Shown piece after piece: positions 38,272 to 50,894 of a stretch of DNA of 64,000 nucleotides. The notes under the pieces were generated by a model. It saw nothing but the letters and a program-made list of their open reading frames with translations. It was not told the origin of the DNA and searched no databases. Both the position numbers and the translations under genes were made by a program. The stretch lies in contig JAQFVV010000151.1 in assembly GCA_028023455.1 (NCBI GenBank), forward strand, positions 341,001 through 405,000, read 5' to 3'. Every line of letters begins with the position of its first letter. Within the stretch, counting starts at the first letter, position 1. This stretch comes from Epiperipatus broadwayi. Its lineage: Eukaryota > Onychophora > Udeonychophora > Euonychophora > Peripatidae.

Positions 38272-38485
38272 CATATGTGATTGACCATGAAGGACAACAT
38301 GCATTTTTCCAATGTGTATGAAGAGGGTAAATGCTGCGAATGGCAGAACACATCTGGTTTATATCTGATTTATGCTATAAAAATATTTTGACCATTTATC
38401 AACTATGCTGGAATTTCTCTACCAGCCAATTGAATAAGCCCATTACTTTCTCTGATGGGTTTGCATCCTAGAAAATAAAATGGGG

Positions 38486-38640
38486 TCACTGCAAATGGTA
38501 GTATTTAGTCACTTACCATTTGGCTTATGCTAAAAAACAATCCAAGACAGTTTATTTGGTCTTCATTGAAGAAGATACACCATCACTGCAAATGGCAGTA
38601 TTCATCCACTGACTATTCAGCTTACACTAAAAACAAGGCT
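38486..38640. repeat. Diverged tandem pair, about 97-bp period
   Basis: TCACTGCAAATGGTAGTATTTAGTCACT at 38486 is paralleled by TCACTGCAAATGGCAGTATTCATCCACT at 38583. Both are followed by a (A/G)GCTTA(T/C)(G/A)CTAAAAA block. Confidence 0.75.
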
Positions 38641-39686
38641 TACTACAACATTTTGGGGATTTTTTTTCCCAACAAACTGATTGGTGGCTTATTTTGATTT
38701 ATTTTCCAGGGCACATATTTATTTAGATAGGGGACTGGGACTATTTCTTCCATCATGTCAGATGGGTCCAGAACTTTCTGTACTGGATCCTCACCCAAAT
38801 ATACAATCCTCCCATTTAGAATATTATGGGTCTTGGGTTCACATAGTGACAGCCTACATTTAATACTTTATCAACCTTTATCTACCCTTCCCCCTCTCCA
38901 TAACTCTATCAACCTACACACATTCTACACCTATTTGAAAGATTATTCTGACAACATTTTATTTAATTTTTTTATTCAACTTATTCTTTTTCATTTACTT
39001 ACATTAATCCTCAAAACAAAAACATTTTATTTATTTAATTCTATTTCATTCTCATTATTAAATCTCAAAACAAAAAAAAACATTTTGTTTCATTTTATTT
39101 ATTCAACTTTTATTCATTAACATATATTGATTCTAATAAAAAAATTCTTTTATTTTATTTCACTTCCATTATTAACTGTAAGAAAAAAAATATTTTATTT
39201 GTTTAACATTATTTTCATTGCTCAATCCCTGTACAAAACAGATTTTTTTCTTTCTACCTAAAAATGTGTCCAATTTATATACACTCTAAACCCCTCTAAT
39301 ATTTTTCAGGTGGTTTTTTTTATTTTCAAAACTATTTTTAAATCGAACAAAGTGTTTGACTAACTCGAAAAAAAAACAGTAATAAATTATTTATCATTTC
39401 TGACCATATTTTCTACTCTCTCCTTTTTTACAATACATATTCTTTTTTATTCTTTTATTTTATATTTTTAATTATTCTATATTTTTATATTATAATTTGT
39501 TTGCTTTAGTCTATTTCTCTTCTCAAACTGCTCACAGATTTTAACTTTTATTATTATGCAATTTAGTGTTTAATTTAATCTTTAGTTTCAAACTTTTTTT
39601 AAAATTCTAATTATGCTTTTATTTTTTTTAACTTGGATTATGCTGGGTTAATTTATGATACTCCAGCTCCCATGTTGAATGGCATT

Positions 39687-41380
39687 TGAACTGGGTCCAT
39701 TGAAGTTCTCCTACTTTCTAGTTTTAAAATACCTTATAAAATAACTTTAATATCTTTTGAAATATACAGGAACAAACCAGCCCTTCAAGCAGAAAGGAGA
39801 ATATCATTGATAGATGAATTATCAATGGTACCTATAACCAGATCAAGGCTGTACAAAGAATAACCTATAATCACATTTCCAAGCTATAGCACTTCTCAAC
39901 TACTAGATCAAACACCCTACATCCAAGCATTTTATTTGTTTTGAGTATAAACTCAGGCACTATCTGACTATATAAGCTATATAGCCAGCATCCTCAGACA
40001 ATAGGCCATGAATCTAGTGCTTGAAATATTGCATGACTAGCTTATACTATCTCAGGGTCCAGCCCCTTTACTTAACACATAAAATAGCTCTACACTAATT
40101 TACTAGTGACACAGCGACAAGAGAGAGAAAGAAAATAGACAAAATAACAATTAAGTAAACATTATTATTTAATTATGCACACATATATTTAACATAATAT
40201 AACAATAATAAATTTTACATAAGAAAATTTTAAATGATTACTTTTGGCTATAGTTATAATAGTCCTTTGTTAAAGTTCATTTCATTTAAAAATAAAGAGT
40301 CTAGACTATAATCAGAATATATTTAAAAGTATCTTTACCTAGGTTTTCATTTGTTTTATTTTCCAACAGATAGGCTTTATGTTTCTCCATCGATGGCTTT
40401 ATACTTTCCTTCCAGGTTTCTGTCAAACAATGAGAGTTTGTGTCAAACAATGAGAGTTTGTTGCAGCATCTATTTTACCATTTTGGAATTAATTCCAGGT
40501 ATTTATTGAGGTGAGATAGTTAATGGCTGAGGGCTTGGGACATGAAGCCCTGTTGGACATTCTTATGGCTTATATGGCTTCTGCATTAAGATTGATTGCA
40601 GTAGTAATGACTGGTTTACTACTGCACAGTTTCCAAATATCTGAATCTCTGGAGCAATGAATAATGTAAGAGCACAAATGAAGACTGAAATGATTCAATC
40701 ACTAAATGAAGGCAGGAACTTGAACTGAACTGAATTACAGATTTAGACCAGAATGATCTAGCAGATTGCAGCCTTGATTAAATAACAATAGGCCATAGTG
40801 ACTTTATATACTTTTTTCTCTCATTGTTTTTTAGTTTCTTATCTTTATTTTTAATTTTGATCTTAACTTAAGTCTGTTTTTTAATTATTTTTTACATTTA
40901 TTTTAATCTAATCTTTTGCTTAGATTAATCTACTATCTCATCTATAGTTATTTAGTCTTTTAATTAATACAATTTCAATATCATTATCAGTCAGAAATCT
41001 TATAAACTAATTACATTTTTGAAAATTTTTGTTTTACAAACTAATTTTTAGACTGATTTCACATTTGCTTATTTTATATGAGTTATTCTTTTTTTATTTA
41101 TAAAAAAAGGGAGAGGCTGAATTTTAAGTCTTTTACTTTTATTTTTGGATTTTCCTAACATTTTACTCCCCCACCCTCTTGCTTAGAAGCTTTATTCTAA
41201 AAGAAAAATATGACACAATTTTTTGCTTTTGCAAAATTTGCATTTTAAAATCTACCTTTAAAAAACATATTTTTCTATTTTCAATTTTATTAATAATTTA
41301 ATCATGTATTTTTAAATAAAAAATATGTAATGTGAGCTATATATGTGGGTTTTATACATATATCTCTTGCTAACATTACT
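39687..41380 (-). mobile_element. LTR-type repeat, right copy (uninterrupted)
   Basis: Colinear with 33154-33630 plus 36751-37943, differing by scattered substitutions and small indels, including a 22-base tandem copy of GTCAAACAATGAGAGTTT at 40427-40470. It starts TGAACTGGGTCC and ends CTTGCTAACATTACT, followed at once by ATATATATATATAT. It preserves the sequence that existed before the RTE insertion. Confidence 0.7.
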
Positions 41381-43590
41381 ATATATATATATATTGTAAG
41401 GGTATCTTACAATCCAGTTCAAACCCAGCCTTATATGTCCACAGTATTAAACAAAATACATAAAAAACAAACTGAAATAATAGGTTAGGTACATAATATC
41501 ATTTTTTATATGAAAACATACATATAAATACACACACACTTGAAGTTTGTTTTAATAAGTACCAAATCAAAATAATGTTGAAATAAAGTAAATGCTCCTT
41601 TTCAATGAAAAATAAAAGCTTAATCTTAGAAACCTTTCATATATATATACATATCAATAATGACTTGTTTGTTAATGTGTAAACATCACAATATAGGATG
41701 GTAATTTGGTAGATGTGGTGATGATCTAAGGTCAAGTCAATATCTAAGCAACCAAGTGTTGGAAAATGAGAATAGAATTTTACTACATAATTTTATTATG
41801 TAACATCAACAACAATCATAATTCATGCAACAGTAGGCACCTACAATGATAAAAAAGGAAATAGAAAATATGAGTTTGCTGAACAGATGGATGTTAAGCC
41901 CCAATATAAAACTAAACCAAATTCATTTCTGTTCTCTTTCATATTTTATCAGGTGATATAATAACAGCAAGCAGCAAATAGCTTAATATCGAACATTAAA
42001 ACAAGGAATAAAATGGATGATGTGTTCGAAGACATTATCCATTCTTTATAAGATTTTAAAGTGCTGAAAGTTGAAGCAAATCATCATCAACATTTAAAAA
42101 GGCAAAAATCAATTAATTTTAGCAGCATAATAAAAGAATTAAAATAATTTTATAGTGATAATCGAAGACAGTGCAATCGAACAAAAAAAAGGAATGTTAT
42201 ATAGCCAGCACATACTGATAAGTGATGAAGGAAAGATTTCCTTTGCATAAATTTATTCAATACCATTTATAAGCTGAAAGAAATTTTCTTTTTTTAAGAT
42301 TACCAAACAATGCATACTGGCTAGGTAAACATGCCATAGTACTGGGGTGCTGTCTTAATTGCCATGAAGCGTGATGTAGTAACTCGCTCGTATAAATAAT
42401 GCCTAATACCTAATGTGAAGTATCTGAGTGGAGCCCAGAAAAAAGTGATGTCTGAAATGGAAACAACCTTGACCAAGCAATACTGGAGAATGATGGGGGA
42501 GTTATGAGAACAGACTGTATCTATGAAAAATACTAATGATTAAATTATAGACTCGAATCAGGAAGATTTTAACAAAATCAAATTTATCATGTTATATATA
42601 TATACTTTATATGTTTGTAAAATTCTACTTTTATTATTCTCACACTTGGAAGTTTCAGCATGTTTGCAATCAGGGGAGTCCATTCCATAAGAAGCAATGT
42701 AGAACAGGGGGGGTTATTAAGCTAGAATTTTTTTTTGTTTTGTAAATAAAATTTAGATTATTCTCTCGATAGTAATTTGACATTTGGTCATTATCATCAT
42801 CAAATAATATGGATGAGGTAAGAATTTTTGATGTTCTTCCATATTAATTTGCACTCATTAGTATAAAACAGAATTTACGTTATATGTTTATTTGTTTATG
42901 TTTAACTAATAATTGTTACATTTAGTTACTTGGTATGAATGATTAATGTTCTTGTATGAAAATATTTTTCTATCCATATTAATGAACTTGTACATAGGTA
43001 AAAGGGAGGGGGTCCCCAAAGAAGATGGAACCTCTCCAACAGAAATTGGATGAAGGAGCCATTGGACATATGGTGATATAATTTTGTAAATAGTTATTTA
43101 GCTTCACGATCATCATCATGACAATGAAATAATAATTTTTCTTTTTATGTTTTTTTAGTTTTATCTAATCTTATTGACTTTGTATATAGGGAACGTTCAT
43201 TGATGCTTATCTACTATGGATATGGGATATGATTTTAGTCATTGATATGGTAGAGATGCATCTGGGGCACATACAATCATATTTTTGCTATGTTAATAGA
43301 ATTTAGATTTTTCTTTGTTATAAATAAAAATTATTAAAATGTTTTAAATCAAATTGGTCTCTAGTTTATCAAACTCATTCATACACTCATTCATTAATTT
43401 AATTGATTAAATATATATACACACATATGCATATTATTATAATATATAACACAGCAATGGGTTGGATTATCTTAGGTCAATGAAAACAGTTGCTACATAA
43501 AGTAAATTCACTCCTGAAGAGAGCCAGAGGCAACATTCTTCCTGGGTTTGAATACTGAGGCATAATGAAATCCAAAAGAGGGGTGAGGAA
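41381..43590. other. AT-rich DNA, no gene recognised
   Basis: TA microsatellite at 41381-41396. A less AT-rich block at 42310-42520 reads in one frame as 'YLSGAQKKVMSEMETTLTKQ' but is short and stops soon after. Blocks at 42660-42830 and 42990-43330 have loosely repeated wording (CTTGTACATAGG / CTTTGTATATAGG; ATCATCATCAT) suggesting an old repeat. Confidence 0.35.
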
Positions 43591-43593
43591 TGG

Positions 43594-43797
43594 ATGAACT
43601 GGTCTAAATTATGTCTAAATTTAATGAATAAACCAAAAGCTAGCCCATTAGAGGTGGATAAGCATTGGTTAGTTACTTCATCACATTCACAGCATCCTAC
43701 CCGAAGGCCCTATTGTCGCACTCAACAGTTCAAGGTTTACACCAAATCTCAAAAGCCTGTAAAAGCCCTAGAAAAAGACTACTCATCAGAAGAATAA
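43594..43797 (+). other. Unclassified 67-codon open frame
   Basis: The frame has a mixed composition unlike the AT-rich surroundings ('WLVTSSHSQHPTRRPYC' at its centre) and ends at TAA 43795-43797. I see no domain, signal peptide or splice site that supports it. The upstream 43500-43590 also looks less random. It could be a fragment of a mobile-element protein or an old retrocopy. Confidence 0.2.
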
Positions 43798-44140
43798 ATG
43801 AGATAGAAAAGTTTGCTGGTGACTTGTGAAGATAATAAATTACCAATTGGAAAAATTGTATTGAATTAAAAAAAAAAATTTCATCTTGCAATAAATTAAT
43901 ACCCATAGGAAATGATGATAGTAAAGTGATAAAATCAATACAAAATTCAATTTATATAGATCCACTTAATTAGATACTTAATATTGTTTGAGTACTTTCT
44001 GAAATTTTGTTTGACTCATGTTTTACTTACTAGTGATTGACTTATAGGGTATAACTTACAACAGATATTTAGCCCAAAAAGATATTTTAGATAATTCAAA
44101 TATATTTTGTACTATAATTATACTAAACAGGCAGAACACT

Positions 44141-44290
44141 CCATATAGTAGTGCCACCCTGTGCCAACCAGAGTAATCAATGAATGCCATAAGGCTTGTG
44201 CATAAAATCCCCATTTAGTGCCTACTCATCCAATATTCCTAGACTAGTTTCTGGCTTGTGGCCTTCATCAGTGAGGAGCCTTGGATCTGA
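44141..44290 (+). mobile_element. Fold-back element family 1, single arm
   Basis: GCAGAACACTCCATATAGTAGTGCCACC, AGAGTAATCAATGAATGCC, GTGCATAAAATCCCCATTTAGTGCCTACTCATCCAATATTCC, TTCATCAGTGAGGAGCCTTGG. This is the best-preserved left arm in the window. The right arm is absent. Confidence 0.65.
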
Positions 44291-44299
44291 GAGCACTGC

Positions 44300-45703
44300 T
44301 CTAGATCTTAGTTATGTGCTAGCATAAGAGATGGTGATCGTGTGATACTATAATTATACAAAGCTCAAGAACATTATTTATTTATACTGTAAAAAAAATG
44401 AGATGTGATTTAGTCAGCTACATTATACAGAGTGAAAATACAGTCTTTTTTCCTTTTCACAGTGAAGTGGGTGCTTTATTCAGCATATCAAATAATCTAG
44501 AGAACACTGAAGATATACGATGTATTGTATTAAAGTTAGAAAAATATTTAATGAAACAAAAGTATTTAATGAAACATTCAGAATTTCTGATAATTATTAA
44601 TGACAGAAACACTTTGTTTAATCTGCTAATAATATTGATTAACTAGGCATATTATTATAAGTAGTGCATAATAAGGCAAATAATATATGATTCATAGAAT
44701 ATTAAAATAATCTAGACTGAATGTAAATTCAAAGGTTTGAGGAAAAATAAAGTGTTTGACCAATATGAGTTTTTATTTTATTTATAACTCTGGAAAATGT
44801 TCTTACAAACAAGTGACTCTTCTGAAGGGGGACTAATTGTGTTAAGCTCAGCACTTTGCTGCTCAAACTCTCACAATTTCTTAAAAAACAGGCTACAGCT
44901 TACTTCCATAATAATAAAGGTAATTAAATTTAACAAATTAATAGTTGAAATTTAATAGATTAATCAATTTGAGAATATCAATAAGTAAATCCCACTGAAA
45001 ATAAAATCTATAAATCAGAGTTGTCATAAGTACCTGATTTCTTCTTTTTTTTAACTTGCTCTCTTGTTACTATTATGATCATTTCAAATTCTAAATACTG
45101 AGTTTTTTTATTTCTTTTTTTTTTTTTCATTGAACTTCAATTTTCTGACGTTACATGATCTTTTAATTCTGTTTTGTTTGCTATACAACAACAACAACAA
45201 AAAAAACATTTATCCATGTGAAAAACTTTTCAGGGCAGATGAATGACATGATTTAAAAAATTTTCAGATTTGTTTTTTTACATCTTCATCCTAAACACAG
45301 ATTACGCTTGACCAAAAAAAAACTGTCATTATTAGGCTTACTGTTTTATAGATATTTATTTAATATTTTTTCCTTTAATTTTCCTGGTGTACATACTACA
45401 TCTAAACCTCACTTAGCAACAGACCTTAGATGAAGCTTCACCTTCATGATCATCATCAATTTGTACTCAATGATTTAGATTTAGAATTGATTATTTATCT
45501 ATAATAATCATTAAAAAATATTCAATTTTTTTTTTAAAAACTGCCATTTAATAAGATTGGTGACATCATAGAATAGTGACTTTAAGTCATCTGAAAAAAA
45601 AAGATGTCATTCATGCTAATTAGAGTACAGAGTTTATTCACATTACAGTATATATTATATAGTATTTTGATTATAAAATTAAAATATGATTAATATACAG
45701 TAC
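44300..45703. other. AT-rich DNA, no gene recognised
   Basis: An open frame at 44398-44646 (82 codons) has no recognisable feature and is treated as chance. T and A runs are common. Confidence 0.4.
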
Positions 45704-45839
45704 CTTAATTCATTTTCATCTAATGTTCTTGCAAGACAGTCAGTAAGTTCATTAATGACATATCCAAAATAAAGATTTTCATTGTTAATGATTACAAAAG
45801 TAAATGTTTTATTCAGTATAATAAATAAGTAATCCAAAG
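45704..45839 (-). CDS. Candidate internal exon of an unidentified host gene
   Basis: On the minus strand a 136-base segment runs from an AG at 45841-45840 (TCAAAATAAG, weak pyrimidine tract) to a donor TTAAG|GTACTGT at 45703. Its only open frame starts after two bases and reads 44 sense codons: 'LDYLFIILNKTFTFVIINNE', then 'NLYFGYVINELTDCLARTLD', then E-N-E-L and a split arginine codon. The composition (charged and aromatic residues, N-E-L-T-D-C-L) is protein-like, and the frame is interrupted by a stop just beyond the acceptor. Entry phase (two bases) fits the exit phase (one base) of the exon at 58157-58212, giving an alanine at the join. The exit phase is two bases. Protein not recognised. 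Confidence 0.5.
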
Positions 45840-45841
45840 CT

Positions 45842-47105
45842 TATTTTGATGACTTACAACAACCGAATATATTAATATTATATTTTAAAAGGTGCACATT
45901 AACTTAAAAACTGTATATTTGCTCACTTTTATGGATTCAAATTCTTATGAATAGTATTTTGCTTCCAGAAAAAATTACAATCATCAACATAAATGTAAAA
46001 TTTAGTTATTATAATTGAAAATTATTTTGAGAGAGGAAATGATTTCATACATCACATAACTAATAATCTAAGTTAAAAATAATATTTACTTATTTGATTT
46101 GGAATTATTATCTTGTAATTTACTTCAGACATAGCCAAGCAAATGGTGTCATTATCATAAATACACAAAAAAATGCAATACCAAAAAAAAATACAAATTT
46201 CATTTAGCATAAAACTAAAAATAAATTTTGGTCATATTAATAATTACTTTTAAATTGTATACTGTATATGTATTAGCTAAAATATTTAATCAAGCAATTT
46301 AAATTAAAATCTACATGAATGCTAATTTCAGCCAAATCAAAACTATTATCATATAAGTATTTTTGGTAAAAAACAAAAAAAAAAGGAAGCAGAGAAATGA
46401 TTTCATGACTATACATTTAATAATAACAAATAAATTAAAGAAAATTCATGCACTGTCTTGTATCTCTGCCATAATAACATACTGTATTATTTTAAAAAAT
46501 GTAAGGTTATTCCAAGAAAACAGCTACTGTGTGAAATAAAATGTGAAATCTTATGCCATAAAAAAAAACTATAGCTAACATGGTTCTATATAAAGTATTG
46601 TTTATTTAGATCTGCTTAGTTTATATTGTGAAGAAAGTCTTAAATATTGATTACAATTCATTAGATACATTTTGTTTACTTTTTTAATATGTCAGAAGTT
46701 TTTTTTGTCAAAGTTAACTATGTGATTAGATTTTGATAGCATATGGTACTGCAATTTGGCTATTCTTAAATTGTGATAAATTACAAGTCTTTATTGTCAG
46801 AACAGTACAGTTAAATGAGATATTATTAAATAATGCTTTTTTACATTCTAAATAATTTCATATAAATTATATAAGACTATGAACTGTCAAAAAATGAAAC
46901 TTGAGTATGGATTTTTTTCAATACAATGAGAAACAAATTAACAAAAGAATACAAAAAATTGTCAAGTATGTACTTATTCTCTCTTTTTGTCAATCCATTT
47001 TCCTACACATTTGCATAGTGAAACTACACTTTTTTCCCTAGTGGTATTGAAAATTTTTTGCACACATTTTTTTTTTAATTTTACAACTATATATATCTTT
47101 AACTA
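45842..47105. other. AT-rich intron-like DNA
   Basis: No coding segment or element recognised. If the two exon candidates belong to one gene, this lies in its intron. Confidence 0.4.
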
Positions 47106-47109
47106 TAAT

Positions 47110-47865
47110 TTTGGCAGCAACTAATACCACCAAACACTGCATCACTTTTCCAACTTAAGGATCAAGGAATCATAATAACCTTCAAGATGTACTATCTTCA
47201 ACAGCTAATGCAGCATCTTGTTTACACTTTGGACAAGGGTGCTGTTAGGCAATTCCACAACTCTGGAAGAACAATATAAAAACAGCTGTTGATTTTATAG
47301 GCAATGCATGAAGCAAAAATCCAAACACAATTCTTAACCTTATGTGGAAGAAAATCTGCCAGCAACCCATTATAAGCATCAAAGTTGAAAAAATGCCTAC
47401 TTCAACCAAATGGAAAAACATATTTACCATAACCAAGAAAGCATGATTTACAAAAGTTGTAAATGACAACACTGAAGAGCTTTTGGAATCATACATAGAA
47501 GAATTAACTAATGAGAAATTAATATAACTGGATGAAGACAAAAAAGCAATGAATAAAAGAAAATTGGCATGCCTGTAGAGAAGAACCTAAGCATCAAAAA
47601 CTGAAAGCAGTGATTTCATATGCAAAACTATAATAGCATAAAACCAATAAATGAGACCTTATATGATGTACAAAAAGAATACAAAGAAGCAAGTCAGTCA
47701 TCCATTCTAAATGTTTTTTCTAAAGATCATTAGCTATTAATTAATAACTGATGTACCTCTTTCAAAAATATCAAGATCATCAAAAGATTCAGAAGACAAT
47801 GATGGACTCTTACAGCTATTGATGAGTCAAAAAAATTAAATGACAAAGAGTCCTGAATGGATGGA
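47110..47865 (+). mobile_element. Tigger/pogo-type DNA transposase fossil, C-terminal part
   Basis: Translation at 47121-47210 gives 'PPNTASLFQLKDQGIIITFK' and 'MYYLQQL', the characteristic pogo/Tigger DDE-domain block (L-P-P-N-T-T-S-L-x-Q-P-x-D-Q-G-x-x-x-x-F-K). After frame changes come 'TILNLMWKKI' (~47330), and 'DNTEELLESYIEELTNEKL' (~47465-47520), which corresponds to the acidic region after the catalytic domain. Several stops and at least two frameshifts separate the pieces. The DNA-binding N-terminus and the first two catalytic aspartates are not found. No terminal inverted repeats were located. An old DNA transposon, long inactive. Confidence 0.75.
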
Positions 47866-47869
47866 TTAT

Positions 47870-48440
47870 GAGAAAAACAACTTTAAGCTATGTGGGTTTT
47901 TTTATTTTTCAGATTTAAGCTCCATATCTTACATACATACATATTTCCATCACATGACCTGCATAATACTCACCCTCACCAGCACAGTATACAGGCATAT
48001 ATGTACATTATATTTTTGAAAATCTCTACATATATATTAAGTTAAGTTGTTTGTTAATACAATATACCCAATTTGTGATATCATTTTTATCCGCAAGAAC
48101 AAACTAATTTTTTCCCCATAGAAAACCATTATAATTCCTTGATTTTTATAAGATATTCTTGCTTAACGATAAGTTTTGGGGAACCAATTGACCTCACTAA
48201 ACAGGGAAAGATAAACTTTCTTTATTGTAAAAGAATAAAAATCATCTTTGGAAATTTTAATTTGAATAATAAGGGTTTTTGAAAAATAAGTATTCAGATT
48301 AATGATTCTCTACCTATATTGTTTCTAACTTGATTACATGACTGTTTTATGATTTTATATGAACTATTAGATGTCAAATTTATTTTCTTATAATGATAAT
48401 AATAATAAAACAAATTTCGTTATATTGCTTGAAAATGCAT
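47870..48440. other. AT-rich DNA, no gene recognised
   Basis: Nothing supported. Confidence 0.5.
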
Positions 48441-48525
48441 TAAAAGTTCAAGTTCTGAAAGTGACAAAGCAGGGTTGCGATCCATGAACCTTAACCTCCA
48501 AAGTCGGCCATTCTACCATAGCCCC
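48441..48525 (-). mobile_element. SINE family B, copy 6
   Basis: The reverse complement reads GGGGCTATGGTAGAATGGCCGACTTTGGAGG, GGTTCATGGATCGCAACCC and TTTCAGAACTT. It keeps the best tRNA-like box A (ATGGTAGAATGGCCGACT) and box B (GGTTCATGGATCGCAACCC) of the family. Confidence 0.65.
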
Positions 48526-48705
48526 AATCCAGATAAGGCATTTTCTAATAATTTACATAAAGAAATTTACAGACATCTTTACATTATATTTTACTTTAAT
48601 AAGTTAACTTTTTCTTATTCAAAGTATCTACAAATTGTTTAGGTCTATCTTAGAATTATTTAATTAAAACAAAAAAATTATCGCATGACCATAGCTTACA
48701 TAATG

Positions 48706-48768
48706 CTTTTCATTCTAGAATCTATTGATTACTCAAGTTTACACTAGGTGGCAGAGCTGAAGTGGAAT
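48706..48768 (-). mobile_element. Fold-back element family 1, end fragment
   Basis: TTTTCATTCTAGAATCTATTGATTACTCAAG, then TTTACACTAGGTGGCA, is the outer end of the right arm. The rest is missing. It lies just left of the LINE that starts near 48850. Confidence 0.5.
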
Positions 48769-50894
48769 AGGGGGTTTGATTTATGAAAAATATTATAGTT
48801 CAGGAAACTCATAAAGGGAGTAGAGTTTCAAATTATAATATTATCAAAAAAAAATTTAAGAATGGATGAGATAAAAATAGTAAACAAAGGGATAGTGGAT
48901 CCAGATATAAATGTAGATGTGCAAAGGGAATACATCTGTAAAACTAATGATAAGCAAACTAATTACAAATATAATAGAAAAGAAAGAGTCAAAAGAATTC
49001 ATAAAATGATAGTAAGAAAAGAACAAATTGTTAAAATTGGATATTTGAATATGCAAAGTAATAGGAGACCAGAAAAGTGATTGGAATTAAATGAAGCATT
49101 TAAAAATGAAGGGTTTGAGGTATTAGCAATAGTGGAAACACATCTAAAAGAAGAACCTACACTGAAAAATTTGGTATAGCAGGATATAAATAGAAAAGAA
49201 AAAGAAAAAAAGGGTGGTGGTATAGGAGTTATGTCAAAAAAATATTTAAATACTGTAAAGCATCAAGAACATTTGTGGTTTGAGATACAATTAAAAGACA
49301 AAAATGGATGGTGGCTATAGTGGATATGACCACTAGAATTAGTCAAACTATAATGGAATAGAATAGTAACATATATTAATGCCTATTTAAGGATACACAG
49401 AGTTTCAAAAAAAAAAGGAAAGAAAATAAGAGGATATGAATGGGCATATTGATGAAATTGATGACCTGGATAGCAAGAATGGCCAGCTTTTTAAAAAAAT
49501 TTGTCAGAAAATGAATTTGAGCATTAGAAATTTATCAAATATTTATAAGGGCAATACACATGCTCTAGAATAAATATATTTCACCCAATAGATTATAGTA
49601 ATAGTAGATAAAGAGGAAATGAATAAGTACGGAAAATTAAAAAGTTTGAAAATAAAGAGAGAGTTTGCAATAGTGATCATAATTTCTTTATAATAGAAAT
49701 GATTAGTAATGTGATAGAAAATAAAAATAAAAGTAGAAAGCATAGTGAAAAATGTGGATGGAGAATGAATGATAAGTTAGAAGAATATAAAATAAAAGTA
49801 GAAGAAATTATGGAAGAGTTTGTTGGGGATGAACATAAAGACTGATTTGTAAAGTAGAAAAAGTGGCAATTATGATTTTAGATGAAAATATTCAGAAGAA
49901 TAAAAGTAATAGAAAAGTGAAAATTAGTAAAAGTATAAAAGAGAAAAAAAAAGCATACAGAGAATATAAATGTGCTATTAAAAACAAAGAAAGTAGAAAA
50001 ATATATTAATATTAAATGGGAAAAGTATTTAAATAAAAAGAAATTGGTTAAAATAGATAATTATAGAGAGAGAATGAAATTAAATAGTAAATTATTGATG
50101 GATATTAATAAAAGTGGAAGAGATGGAAGTAAAAAAAAATTGGAAATATATTAAAAAAAGGAATGTAAGGAAAGAGTAATAGTATTACTAAATAGTGAGG
50201 AGAAAGGGTGTAGCTCTAGAAAAGAATTAAGAGACAATCTTAAATAAGTATGTAATGGATATAGAAAAGGTGTTAAATGCGAAGGACAGAGTGATAACAG
50301 ACATAAAAGCACATAGTAATGGAAATGTTAGTTTACAGAAAATGAATTGAATTAGGCAAGGAAGAAGTGGAAAAGTGAAAAGACAAGAGGTTTAGATGGA
50401 TGGGCAGGAGAGACAGTGATGAATTTGGAAAATATGGCAAAATTAAATCTATTATCATGTTTTAATAAAATGGCACAGAAGACAGAATTCCCAGTAGTAC
50501 AAGAGTGAGGCTATTATTTAAAGGACAGAGTAAGAACCATAGAAAGATAAATAATTATAGACTGGTAGTGGTAATTTCATTTATTATATAAAGTTTTTAC
50601 ATATGTGGTGGTTGGAAAGATTGTAAAATGGATGGAAGAAAATAAAATAGTAGGAAAAATGCCAGGAGGTTTTAGAATGGATAGGTGTATAGGAGACAGT
50701 TTATTTGTAGTCACACAACTTATAGATATGAATAGGAATACAGGTAGGCAGTTATATATGGTCTTTATAGATATAGAGCAGGCATGTGATAGAGTAAATA
50801 GAAATAGATTATGGGTATGTTTAGTAAATTTGAGAAGGAATGGAGCTTTAGTGGATCTTATTAAGAGATAGTATAAAAATAATTACTATATATT

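Larger units (their letters stand above)
37944..39686 (-). mobile_element. Internal region of a candidate non-coding LTR element (LARD-like)
   Basis: Between two directly repeated 1.7 kb units lies 1.74 kb with no gag, protease, RT or integrase trace on either strand. It contains two tandem repeats (100-bp and about 97-bp periods) and a T-rich half. Supporting an LTR element on the minus strand are repeat ends of TG...CA type, a purine-rich tract beside the left repeat, and (TA)n sequence on both outer flanks that could be the duplicated target. The primer site is uncertain (a TGGGAGCTGGAGTATC starts about 15 bases inside the right repeat). A simple segmental duplication is the alternative. 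Confidence 0.45.

Noticed and set aside
42420-42510. Coding-like piece YLSGAQKKVMSEMETTLTKQ
   Set aside because: Isolated, quickly followed by stops, and not matched elsewhere. Too little to assign to a transposase.
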